The notes under the pieces were generated by a model, which ran no database searches, was not told the DNA's origin, and saw nothing but the letters and a program-made list of their open reading frames with translations. A stretch of 37,034 nt of DNA. Origin: an uncultured Saprospiraceae bacterium (GTDB taxonomy: Bacteria > Bacteroidota > Bacteroidia > Chitinophagales > Saprospiraceae). The stretch is from the NCBI GenBank assembly GCA_938001865.1, contig CALLAW010000037.1:1-37034 (forward strand), in the 5' to 3' direction. The position numbers and the translations under genes are program-made. Positions 25,843-34,269 of the stretch are shown here, in pieces (the first letter of the stretch is position 1; every line of letters begins with the position of its first letter).

Positions 25843-27171
25843 ATGGAGTTCTCAAGAGACAGTTTAGAATCATTATTAGCTTGGAAGACCAAGGTAGGCA
25901 GAAAGCCACTCTTATTGATGGGTGCCCGTCAGATAGGTAAGACTACTTTGTTACAAACATTTGGCCAACGAGCCTATGATGATGTCCTCTATATCAACTT
26001 TGAAAAAGATCAAGAAGTACACAGATTTTTTGAAGGAAACAAGTCTCCACAACCAATCTTAGATAATCTCAGTCTCATACATGGGACTGACCTCAAAGAA
26101 GAGAGTTCGTTGATTATCCTCGATGAGATCCAAGAGTGCCGCGATGCACTCATTGCACTCAAGTACTTTCAAGAAGAATTGCCAAATATCCACATCGTCG
26201 CTGCTGGATCATTGCTTGGCCTTAGTATTGGTAATGATCGTTCATTTCCTGTAGGTAAGGTAGAGTTCCTAGAGATGTTTCCATTGACCTTTGAAGAATA
26301 TTTGCGAGCCAGCGATCAGAAGTTGTATAAGGCTTACGAGCACTTCAGTACTCAGAAAGAGATAAATCCTATTCCAGAAGCATTTTTCTCTCCACTCAAT
26401 AGGGTGCATAAGGAGTATTTGCTCTTCGGAGGGATGCCAGAGGTGGCGAGTCACTTCATACAGCATCGAGATATCGAGTCAGCACAAGAGATTCAAGATC
26501 AGATACTCATGAGTTATGCACTCGACTTCGTCAAGCATGCAAGTAAGACCACATCGACTAAGATCCAACGCATCTGGAATGCCATCCCTTCTCAACTCGC
26601 AAAGGAGAATAAGAAGTTTCTCTATAAGGCGATACGAACTGGAGCCAAGGCAAGAGAGTACGAAGAAGCCATACAGTGGTTGGTACAAGCTGGCCTCCTA
26701 TATCAAACTTCACTCATCTCTACACCTTCAGTACCACTCAAAGCGTATGAGGACGTCACAGCATTCAAGATGTATGTGTTCGAGACAGGACTACTTATGC
26801 GATTGGCTGGGTTGGATCCATCTACCTTTACCGATGGTAGTAAGTTCTTCACGCAATTCAAGGGAGCACTTGCCGAAAATTTTGTCTGTCAGACGCTTCG
26901 AAGACTCTATGGTCGTAGTCCTTACTATTGGACGTCTGCAGGCAAGGCAGAACTAGACTTCCTCATCGAGCAATCAGGACTTGTCATACCGATTGAGGTC
27001 AAATCAGGATTGAATACCAAGGCAAAAAGTCTAGCAACATATCAGAAAAAATATGCCCCACACCTCAGAATCAGAGTATCTAATCAAAACTTAAGTCTCT
27101 CTGATAACTTACTGAATATCCCGATGTGTCTGGTCGAAAGAGTAACAAACATTGTAGGTGGTCTGACCTAG
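25843..27171 (+). CDS. AAA-family ATPase with DUF4143 C-terminal domain
   Basis: A 442-residue protein of the AAA_14/DUF4143 type. Walker A is GARQIGKTT (residues 27-35), Walker B is LIILDEIQE with Asp94-Glu95, and a sensor-like VAAGSLLG follows. The C-terminal part starts with the helical segment around ILMSYALDF and ends in a PD-(D/E)xK-like fold: ENFVCQTL, then AELDFLI, then PIEVKSG. The Glu, Asp and ExK residues are all present, so nuclease-like chemistry is possible but unproven for the family. Such genes are abundant in Bacteroidota and their biological role is poorly known. It is a single-gene unit behind three 32-bp repeats and converges on the nuclease-family gene 10 bases away. Confidence 0.93.
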   Translation: MEFSRDSLESLLAWKTKVGRKPLLLMGARQIGKTTLLQTFGQRAYDDVLYINFEKDQEVHRFFEGNKSPQPILDNLSLIHGTDLKEESSLIILDEIQECRDALIALKYFQEELPNIHIVAAGSLLGLSIGNDRSFPVGKVEFLEMFPLTFEEYLRASDQKLYKAYEHFSTQKEINPIPEAFFSPLNRVHKEYLLFGGMPEVASHFIQHRDIESAQEIQDQILMSYALDFVKHASKTTSTKIQRIWNAIPSQLAKENKKFLYKAIRTGAKAREYEEAIQWLVQAGLLYQTSLISTPSVPLKAYEDVTAFKMYVFETGLLMRLAGLDPSTFTDGSKFFTQFKGALAENFVCQTLRRLYGRSPYYWTSAGKAELDFLIEQSGLVIPIEVKSGLNTKAKSLATYQKKYAPHLRIRVSNQNLSLSDNLLNIPMCLVERVTNIVGGLT

Positions 27172-27181
27172 GTATCTTCTC

Positions 27182-28225
27182 TCAAATCTTCTTCACCAAG
27201 TAGACATATACTGGGAAGTGATCACTATACCCACCTTGGAAGGCATCGCCGACAAATGTTCGGTAGGGATAGCCCTTGTACTGACCGATTGACTGAGTGA
27301 GATATCGTTTATTGTGGATGCCAGCCTTGTAGTATTGAAATCCCTCCACCTTCTTATCCATCAATCCTTCGGAGACAATTACTTGATCGAAGAGTGACCA
27401 AGTATCTCTCCAAGCATTAGATCCATTCCCCTTCTTGAAGAGGTCTGCCATTGGATTGTACATGTCTTGTTTCTTGACAGCTCTGAGCTTATTCTTAGCT
27501 CCTAGATGTTCTGTGAGACTTTTATTTGTTGGATTGTCATTGAGATCACCCATGAGGATGATTTTGGGATTTACCTCGAGTACGTTGAGAGAGTCGATGA
27601 TGTGCCTAGCGACATCTGCGGCCTTAGCTCTTCCAGGTTCTGATCTCTTCTCTCCACCACTCCTACTCGGCCAGTGGTTGACTAAGAAGTGCATCGGATC
27701 TCCGTCTAGTTCGCCTGAGACGAGTAAGATATCTCTCGTATAGTTCGTCTTATTAGGCGGGCTGATATCTACGAAGTATGGTTTACTATTCGTCACTTTG
27801 AAGTGCTTTTTCCTGTAGAGGAGAGCAACATCGATCCCTCTCTCATCCGGGCTATCATAGTGTACGATTCCATAGTCCTTCTCCTTGAGATTGGGGTGAT
27901 TGACTAGGTCTTGCAATACTGTGATATTCTCTATCTCAGATACACCTAATATCGAAAGCCCTGAACTCACCTTCTCTGTCCCCATATCATTGATCACATA
28001 GCAGAGGTTAGCTAACTTCTCTTCATACTTCTGAGAGTTCCATCCCTTATTACCATCTGGAGTAAATTCCGAATCTCTCACATCTGGACTATCTACTGTG
28101 TCAAAGAGATTTTCGACATTATAAAATCCAATTGAGGCTATTTTATATTGATCGTCTTGCCCATGAAGGTCGATACTGAGTAATAAAGTAAAAATCAGAG
28201 AGTACAAGGTCAACGCTAGCTTCAC
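27182..28225 (-). CDS. Secreted endonuclease/exonuclease/phosphatase-family enzyme
   Basis: A 347-residue EEP-superfamily enzyme with a signal peptide (KLALTLYSLIFTLLLSIDLHG). The family blocks are IGFYNVENLFD, LGVSEIEN with the metal-binding Glu, VNHWPSRSGG, LMGDLNDNP with catalytic Asp and Asn, and the terminal SDHFPVYV with the catalytic His. It is predicted to cleave phosphodiester or phosphate-ester bonds outside the cytoplasm, for example in extracellular DNA. The start is a GTG at 28225, the only start that gives a complete signal peptide. It is divergent from the TonB receptor and DUF5689 genes, a combination I recall from other Bacteroidota, which suggests a joint role in nutrient or phosphate scavenging. 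Confidence 0.9.
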   Translation of the reverse strand: MKLALTLYSLIFTLLLSIDLHGQDDQYKIASIGFYNVENLFDTVDSPDVRDSEFTPDGNKGWNSQKYEEKLANLCYVINDMGTEKVSSGLSILGVSEIENITVLQDLVNHPNLKEKDYGIVHYDSPDERGIDVALLYRKKHFKVTNSKPYFVDISPPNKTNYTRDILLVSGELDGDPMHFLVNHWPSRSGGEKRSEPGRAKAADVARHIIDSLNVLEVNPKIILMGDLNDNPTNKSLTEHLGAKNKLRAVKKQDMYNPMADLFKKGNGSNAWRDTWSLFDQVIVSEGLMDKKVEGFQYYKAGIHNKRYLTQSIGQYKGYPYRTFVGDAFQGGYSDHFPVYVYLVKKI

Positions 28226-28257
28226 AACGTATTAAAATTTATTTTATAAATAATCCA

Positions 28258-28265
28258 CAAATATG
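28258..28265 (-). promoter_or_regulatory. Candidate -7 box for the nuclease-family gene
   Basis: The minus strand reads CATATTTG, one mismatch from TAnnTTTG, about 32 bases before the GTG start. It lies 15 bases from the opposing TonB-receptor promoter box, so the two promoters are nearly back to back and could share a regulator. Confidence 0.3.
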
Positions 28266-28280
28266 ACGTAAATTAAAGCC

Positions 28281-28288
28281 TAAATTTG
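28281..28288 (+). promoter_or_regulatory. Putative -7 promoter box for the TonB receptor
   Basis: TAAATTTG fits TAnnTTTG exactly and lies 21 bases before the ATG at 28310. It also covers the TTG at 28286 that could be misread as an upstream start, which supports the ATG. No clear -33 element is seen. Confidence 0.5.
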
Positions 28289-28309
28289 CAGTCCACTCGT
28301 ATAAACACT

Positions 28310-31153
28310 ATGAAGATTAGAATAATTTTTTGCTGTCTCACATTTTTGATATCTATAACATCACTGCTTGGTCAACTCGAAGGTAAAGTGATTGCCACCA
28401 CCGGAGAGCCAGCGGTAGGTGTAGGTGTCGAGGTCATAGGTCATAAGCAGACTGGACAGACTAATGCTACTGGTATCTTCAGGATACAAGATCTTGAGGC
28501 TGGTAACTACACTCTACAGCTCACATCAGAGAAGTACGCCACTCAGCAGGTAAATGTGACACCGGCAGACTTCAACCAAATATTTAACATCAAACTCAAG
28601 AAGGTAAGTGTAATAGGCACAGAAGACCTTGACGAACTTGATATCATCACGGAATTGGAGCTCTTAGATAGTGATGATCTAGAGGTAGCAAGCCTACTCA
28701 CTGCGAGCAGAGACCCATTCAACAATGTCGCCGCATTTAACTTTCGGGCAGCGAGATTTAGGATTAGAGGATATGAGAATGTTCACAATGAAATCTTTGT
28801 CAATGGCATTTCATTTAACTCACTGAATAGAGGTAATGCGTTTTTTGGTGCTTGGGGAGGACTCAATGATATGTTCAGAGCCAGAGACGAAAGTCAAGGA
28901 TTAGCTCCAGCATCGTTTTCGATAGGTGGGATAGGTGGAGCAACTAACTTGGATATCAGAGCATCAAGGTTCAGAGCAGGACTCAAGGCATCGCATAGTA
29001 TTGCCAATGCTAGCTATCGCAATAGGACAATGCTGACCTATGCCACTGGGGTCAGTGACAACGGTTGGGCATTTGGCGCAAGCCTCTCTAAGAGATGGGG
29101 ACAAGAAGGCTATGTCACTGGTACATTCTACGATGGATACTCAGGATTCTTCGGAGTCGAGAAGCAATTTAGTGACAACCATAGTATCGGACTCTCTGTC
29201 TTCTCAGTCAATACAATCAGAGGGAGGAGCTCCGCATCTACTCAAGAGGCATATGATCTTGTAGGCGATAACTTCTACAATCCCAATTGGGGATGGCTCA
29301 ATGGTGAAGTCAAAAATCCAAGACAATATCGAAACAACCTTCATACTGCAATATTGAGATATGATAATATCATCAACAAGAGTAAGATTACCTCTACTGT
29401 GGGGTTACACTTTGGTAAGGATGGAGGATCTGGGATCGATTGGTATGAAGCTCCGGATCCGAGGCCAGATTACTATCGTAACTTACCAAGCTTCTCTGAT
29501 GTCCCAGAAGTGAGAGACTTAGTCGCCGATTATCTATCAGAAGATCCCAATAGACTCCAACTCGATCTCGAAGGGATGTACGAGTCCAATAATAATAGAA
29601 TCGAAACTATCCAAAGTGTAGATGGTATCCCTGGTAATGATGTGACTGGTAAGCTCGCAGCATATAAGATCCAAGAGCAACGCTATGACCCTACTAAGCT
29701 CTTTTTCAATACCGTAGTGAATACTGCATGGACTGATAGACTGACGACTAACTCTGGCATCAATGTCACGACAGAGTCCATTGACAACTTTAGAGTCGTT
29801 GACGACTTACTTGGTGCTGACTTTGCAGTAGACTGGGACAACTTCGCTGATGCCTCTGGCGATCAGACCATGCTCGTAGATCCCGCAAAACAAAACAATG
29901 TATTAGCTCCAAATAATCTCTTAGCGGAGGGTGATATATTTGGTCATCACTATCTCGTAAATCACCTCAATCTCGGAGCATGGTCACAAGCAGAGTTTTC
30001 TCTCAAGAAGATTGACTTCTTCGTGGCCGGTGGCGCTGACTATACGACATTCTACAGAGAAGGTCTCTTCCAAAATGGTCGATTCCCTGACAATAGCCTT
30101 GGCAAAGGAGAAACAAAGAAGTATCTCACTGGTAAGGTGAAAGCAGGAATGACATATAAGATCAATGGTCGGAACTACATTTATGCAAATGGAGCATACC
30201 TTACTCGAGCACCTAACTCTCGCAACAGTTACGTAACACCTCGGACAAGAGAGACTATCATAGACGGACTAGAAGTAAGTAAGATCACATCAGGTGAGAT
30301 AGGCTACGTCGCTAGATTCCCAGGGTTCAAGGCAAGGGCCACTGCATACTATACACAGATGCTTGATCAGTTCGAGACGAGGAATGTCTACTTCGATGAG
30401 CTCAACGAATTTGGCAATATGATTGTCAAAGACATAGATACTCGACATATGGGTATCGAGATAGGTGCAGATATGAGGATTAGCTCGGCGTGGAATGCAG
30501 AAGCAGGGCTAGCCCTAGGAGATCACAGATATCTCAATAATCCATTCGTACAAGTAGCCATTGATGATAATGTCGCTATCCGTGATCTAGGGACTACTTA
30601 CTACAATAAGCGCTACGTTGCAGGTGGACCACAGACAGCTGCTACTGCTGAGATCACCTACTCTAGTCCCAAGTTCTGGTCACTCTCACTAGGCGCTAAT
30701 TACTTTGATAAGAGCTTCATCAGTATGAGTCCAGTCAGACGATTACAATCTCGAGTAGATCAGATCATCGGACCTCAGCTCGGAGCATTAGATGCGATAG
30801 ACGCAACCTCACTGACCCAAGACCAATTGGACCAATTCCTCTTCGGATCGGATGGCACACAAGGACTCTACAATGACGTCTATGGCCAAGAGCAATACCC
30901 AAGAGCATTTACTTTCGATGCGTTCTTTAGGAAGACTTATAAGACTGACAGATTTTACTTTTCCCTCTTAGCGAGTGTCAATAATATCACCAATAATATC
31001 TTCAGGAGTGGTGGATTTGAGCAGTTAAGACTACGCTATAGAGAAGAGTTTGACGAGGCGAATAACTTGCAACTTACTAATCTGTTTCCACCGAGATACT
31101 ACTATGCTTATGGGACCACATACTTCATCACACTGAGCATCAGTTACGACTAA
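28310..31153 (+). CDS. TonB-dependent outer-membrane receptor
   Basis: About 947 residues. A signal peptide (MKIRIIFCCLTFLISITSLLG) is followed by a carboxypeptidase-regulatory-like domain (LEGKVIATTGEPAVGVGVEV, about residues 22-100) and a plug domain with FRIRGYENVHNEIFVNG. A long 22-strand barrel region runs to the C-terminus, which ends in the aromatic YFITLSISYD. It would import a bound ligand across the outer membrane using TonB energy. It is not an obvious SusC, since no SusD follows. Instead the next gene, 43 bases on, is a DUF5689 lipoprotein that probably acts as its surface partner, and the divergent gene is a secreted nuclease-family enzyme. A nucleic-acid or phosphoester ligand is an inference from that context. 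Confidence 0.92.
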   Translation: MKIRIIFCCLTFLISITSLLGQLEGKVIATTGEPAVGVGVEVIGHKQTGQTNATGIFRIQDLEAGNYTLQLTSEKYATQQVNVTPADFNQIFNIKLKKVSVIGTEDLDELDIITELELLDSDDLEVASLLTASRDPFNNVAAFNFRAARFRIRGYENVHNEIFVNGISFNSLNRGNAFFGAWGGLNDMFRARDESQGLAPASFSIGGIGGATNLDIRASRFRAGLKASHSIANASYRNRTMLTYATGVSDNGWAFGASLSKRWGQEGYVTGTFYDGYSGFFGVEKQFSDNHSIGLSVFSVNTIRGRSSASTQEAYDLVGDNFYNPNWGWLNGEVKNPRQYRNNLHTAILRYDNIINKSKITSTVGLHFGKDGGSGIDWYEAPDPRPDYYRNLPSFSDVPEVRDLVADYLSEDPNRLQLDLEGMYESNNNRIETIQSVDGIPGNDVTGKLAAYKIQEQRYDPTKLFFNTVVNTAWTDRLTTNSGINVTTESIDNFRVVDDLLGADFAVDWDNFADASGDQTMLVDPAKQNNVLAPNNLLAEGDIFGHHYLVNHLNLGAWSQAEFSLKKIDFFVAGGADYTTFYREGLFQNGRFPDNSLGKGETKKYLTGKVKAGMTYKINGRNYIYANGAYLTRAPNSRNSYVTPRTRETIIDGLEVSKITSGEIGYVARFPGFKARATAYYTQMLDQFETRNVYFDELNEFGNMIVKDIDTRHMGIEIGADMRISSAWNAEAGLALGDHRYLNNPFVQVAIDDNVAIRDLGTTYYNKRYVAGGPQTAATAEITYSSPKFWSLSLGANYFDKSFISMSPVRRLQSRVDQIIGPQLGALDAIDATSLTQDQLDQFLFGSDGTQGLYNDVYGQEQYPRAFTFDAFFRKTYKTDRFYFSLLASVNNITNNIFRSGGFEQLRLRYREEFDEANNLQLTNLFPPRYYYAYGTTYFITLSISYD

Positions 31154-31178
31154 ACCACTCTCAAATAATTAGAAATAC

Positions 31179-31198
31179 ATTACAATATATTACAATAT
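31179..31198 (+). repeat. Two 10-base tandem copies running into the DUF5689 start codon
   Basis: ATTACAATAT occurs at 31179-31188 and again at 31189-31198. The second copy includes the first two bases of the ATG at 31197. The leader has no Shine-Dalgarno sequence, as is usual in this phylum, and the duplication sits where ribosome loading is decided. Confidence 0.6.
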
Positions 31199-33251
31199 GA
31201 AAAGGTTTAAACTTATATTATTACTCTTAGGTGTGACACTCTCACTGACACAGTGCATCGACAAAGAGTTTGACTCACCACCACTAGATGGTCCCACAGT
31301 GGATGTCCCAGACGAAGCTGTGATCACCATAGATCAGATGATGGAGCAATTCTCAGTAGGCAATCCTGTAGCACTTGACGCAGGTAGTTATCTCAGAGGT
31401 GTAGTCGTCGGCAGTGATAAGAGTGGCAATATATTCAAGACATTGATTATCCAAGATGAGACTGCAGGGATCGCCATTATTATCGATGATACTGATCTGT
31501 TTGACACTTACTTTGTAGGGAGAGAGGTCTATATCAAGCTTGATAATCTCTACCTAGGTGACTTCAATAATCTCCCTCAGCTCGGTATGGCACCAAGTGA
31601 TGGAGAAGTCTCTCGTATCCCGGCTGCCCTCTTACCAGATGTAGTGTTACCCGCTGCATATAATGTCTCGGTGACTCCGACTCCACTCTTACTCGGACAG
31701 CTCAATGACGCAGCACTGAATACTCTCATCCAAATAGACAATGTAGAGTTTGCCTCATTCGAATTAGGAGAAACATATGCTACAGCGATTCCAGCACAGA
31801 ATCTCTTCCAGACTGAAAACAGATCAATTGTCAATTGCGATGGATTCAGTGTCAATCTAAGAAGTAGTGGGTTTAGCAACTTTGCCAATACTGAAGTCCC
31901 AAGTGGCAACGGTACTCTCTATGGAATCTTGAGTAAGTTCGGTACAGGCTCAGAGGCTTACCAGATCCTCATCAGAGACCTTGGTGATGTCAACTTCACT
32001 GGTGACAGATGTGATGGCTCCAGTGGCGGAGGTTCTGATATCGATCCAGATGATATCACAGATAATGACATCATGACTATAGCCTCAGTGAAGGACATCC
32101 TCGTACCTGGCACTGCTACAGCATTACCAGATGACAAATTCCTCCAAGCGACTATTGTAGCTAATAATAGCAATGGAAATTTCTTCCGAAAAGTCATCGT
32201 CCAAGATCAAACTGGAGGAATAGAAATCCGTATTGATGATGATTCTGCATTCTCATCATTTCCAATTGGGTCTGAAGTCTTTGTCATCTTAGGTAATCTA
32301 TCCATTGGAGAATTCAGCGGGCTCCCACAACTTGGAGTCAACGATGGTGATCAAGTCAACGTAGTATCTAATGCAAGCTCAGTCCTGCTAGCGACTGGCA
32401 ATACAGGGACTATTAGTCCAGTGACACTCGATCTCGCTGACCTTCAGGAGAGTGATCTCAGTTCATTAGTTCGGATAGAGGGTGTCCAATTCTTGGATTC
32501 AGAGATACCAAGTACTTATGCCACAGATGGAAATAATGGGTTCCATAACCTCCAAGATTGTGACGGGAATGAACTCTTAGTGTTTACAAGTAGCTTTAGT
32601 GATTACACCTCCGAACCAGTACCCGAAGGCAAAGGTACATTTGTAGGCATCTTCAGTTCATTCCAAGGAAATTTCCAGCTCAATCTAAGAGACCCAAATG
32701 AGGTAAGTATGAATGATACGAGATGCGATGGTACTGATGGTGGCGACGGTGGTGGTGATCCAGAAGGTCCTATTGATGAAGATTTTGAATCCGGAGTTAA
32801 CTTCGATCCAGTCTCGATTACGGGATGGGATAATATCGCTGCCCAAGGCGAACGGACTTGGTTAGTCAGAGAGTTTGACAATAATAACTATGCTCAAGCC
32901 ACAGCATTTAATGATGATGCTCCCAATATGGAATCTTACCTCGTTACACCTGAGATTGACTTTGATCAAGTGACTACTCTTTCGTTCAGGTCAGCGATCG
33001 CATTTAATACTCACGGAGGGTTAGACATACTCTACTCTGATAACTATTCAGGAGATCCAAATGCTGCAACTTGGGAAGCGATTGATGCAGTGACTGCCGA
33101 TGAAAACTCACCAGAAAACGATTGGGTACAATCTGGAGATACTGATATTAGTGGATTCAGTGGGACTGGCCATATCGCATTTAGATATACTGGGAGTGGA
33201 CCAAGTGGTCTGACCAACTCTATCCGTATCGATGATCTATTAGTTAAGTAG
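31197..33251 (+). CDS. DUF5689 surface lipoprotein with duplicated domain and adhesin-like C-terminus
   Basis: A 684-residue lipoprotein. The signal peptide ends in the lipobox LTQC (Cys20). Two DUF5689-like modules follow, at about residues 40-270 and 285-510. They share the strings (L)xGxVVxSxxxGNxFK, IIQDxTxGIxIxID and LPQLG, and both end in RCDG. Gly/Asp-rich linkers separate the modules. The last 150 or so residues (from about 526) resemble a choice-of-anchor J/cleaved-adhesin beta-sandwich: DFESG, GWDN, SYLVTPEIDFD, then DILYSDNYSGD. Position after the TonB receptor suggests a ligand-binding partner on the outer membrane, comparable in role, not sequence, to SusD. DUF5689 has no established biochemical activity. 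Confidence 0.87.
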   Translation: MKRFKLILLLLGVTLSLTQCIDKEFDSPPLDGPTVDVPDEAVITIDQMMEQFSVGNPVALDAGSYLRGVVVGSDKSGNIFKTLIIQDETAGIAIIIDDTDLFDTYFVGREVYIKLDNLYLGDFNNLPQLGMAPSDGEVSRIPAALLPDVVLPAAYNVSVTPTPLLLGQLNDAALNTLIQIDNVEFASFELGETYATAIPAQNLFQTENRSIVNCDGFSVNLRSSGFSNFANTEVPSGNGTLYGILSKFGTGSEAYQILIRDLGDVNFTGDRCDGSSGGGSDIDPDDITDNDIMTIASVKDILVPGTATALPDDKFLQATIVANNSNGNFFRKVIVQDQTGGIEIRIDDDSAFSSFPIGSEVFVILGNLSIGEFSGLPQLGVNDGDQVNVVSNASSVLLATGNTGTISPVTLDLADLQESDLSSLVRIEGVQFLDSEIPSTYATDGNNGFHNLQDCDGNELLVFTSSFSDYTSEPVPEGKGTFVGIFSSFQGNFQLNLRDPNEVSMNDTRCDGTDGGDGGGDPEGPIDEDFESGVNFDPVSITGWDNIAAQGERTWLVREFDNNNYAQATAFNDDAPNMESYLVTPEIDFDQVTTLSFRSAIAFNTHGGLDILYSDNYSGDPNAATWEAIDAVTADENSPENDWVQSGDTDISGFSGTGHIAFRYTGSGPSGLTNSIRIDDLLVK

Positions 33252-33259
33252 TTCTCTAC

Positions 33260-33979
33260 TTGGATTACCGCGACCCTAAACCATTCCAATTCAAACAATT
33301 CGAAGTACACCATCATCTCTCTACCTTCAAGGTAAACACTGATGGTGTACTTCTAGGTTGTCTAGCTGATCTTCACGATTGCAGGACAGCACTAGATATC
33401 GGGACTGGGACAGGGATGATCGGTCTGATGCTTGCGCAAAAATATGATGCAGTCACTGTAACTGGAATTGAAGTAAATGAAATTTCTGCAAAGCAAGCTA
33501 CCTATAATTGCGAAGTCTCACCATACACTGATAGGATCACAATCATCAATGCTGACTGCTTTGACTATCCCTATGAGCATCAGTATGACCTCATCGTCTG
33601 TAATCCACCCTACTTCGAAGGAGGGACACTCCCTCAGCAGTCCAATCTCTCACAAGCTAAGCATAGCAATGCACAATTCCTTCCACGCTTAATCAAGCTC
33701 GTAGAGGTGCTCCTTAACCCTCAAGGGAAATTCCAATTCTTATATCCCTCCAATAAGGCTGAGATGATAGACAATCTCATCGATCAATCCTCACTCCACC
33801 TTACAAAGAAGACCCTCTTGAAGTCCTATGTTGACTCACAGCCATATGCATGTGTCTACACCTTAGAGAAGCAAATCTTGAAGGATACCAATGTTGATAC
33901 TTTAGTACTCTACAAGCATGACCGAGTGTTTACAACTGACCATCTAGACTTGACTCGAGAGTACTATCTATGGGCATAA
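33260..33979 (+). CDS. trmN6: tRNA1(Val) (adenine-37-N6)-methyltransferase, TTG start
   Basis: A 239-residue class I methyltransferase that would methylate N6 of A37 in tRNA-Val. The family start FQFKQFEVHHHLSTFKVNTD is present, followed by SAM motif I LDIGTGTGMIG and the catalytic amino-methyltransferase motif NPPYF. The only start that keeps the conserved N-terminus is the TTG at 33260: the frame is closed by a stop at 33245-33247 and the first internal Met lies beyond motif I. It begins 8 bases after the DUF5689 stop, so it may be translated from the same transcript, although its job is unrelated. Confidence 0.93.
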   Translation: MDYRDPKPFQFKQFEVHHHLSTFKVNTDGVLLGCLADLHDCRTALDIGTGTGMIGLMLAQKYDAVTVTGIEVNEISAKQATYNCEVSPYTDRITIINADCFDYPYEHQYDLIVCNPPYFEGGTLPQQSNLSQAKHSNAQFLPRLIKLVEVLLNPQGKFQFLYPSNKAEMIDNLIDQSSLHLTKKTLLKSYVDSQPYACVYTLEKQILKDTNVDTLVLYKHDRVFTTDHLDLTREYYLWA

Positions 33980-33980
33980 G

Positions 33981-34091
33981 TTTATCTCCATCATTCTACA
34001 TGTTGATTGAGCCTGCGCAGCGAAGCAATTACAGGTGCAACGAAAAAACATCATCTATACTCTGAATAGCTCAAGAGAAGCTGGAGATAAA
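33981..34091. repeat. Distant 10-bp inverted repeat with GC-rich patch between
   Basis: TTTATCTCCA (33981-33990) is the exact reverse complement of TGGAGATAAA (34082-34091). The 91 bases between contain a GC-rich patch with the palindrome CTGCGCAG near 34014, in otherwise AT-rich DNA. It could be the 3' fold of the trmN6 transcript or a small structured RNA. Chance is also possible. Confidence 0.3.
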
Positions 34092-34181
34092 TCTGACAAG
34101 TATTGTAATTAGGTAACTCCCATCCAACAAAAAAAAGCCTAAGCGTACTCAATCAATTGCTCCATTACGAGTGTAGAGGAC

Positions 34182-34215
34182 AAAAAAAAAGCTCTACACC
34201 ATGTCAGTGTAGAGC
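34182..34215 (-). terminator. Strong intrinsic terminator for alanine dehydrogenase
   Basis: On the minus strand GCTCTACAC pairs perfectly with GTGTAGAGC (9 bp) around a seven-base loop, followed at once by nine T. It lies 55 bases past the ald stop. On the plus strand a second copy of GTGTAGAG at 34171-34178 could pair instead with the middle arm (34192-34199), giving two mutually exclusive hairpins. Confidence 0.85.
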
Positions 34216-34269
34216 CTCGACCCAAGGTCTTGATTTGAGATTGTGTTTGTATTATCTCTTTGTTTTTTT

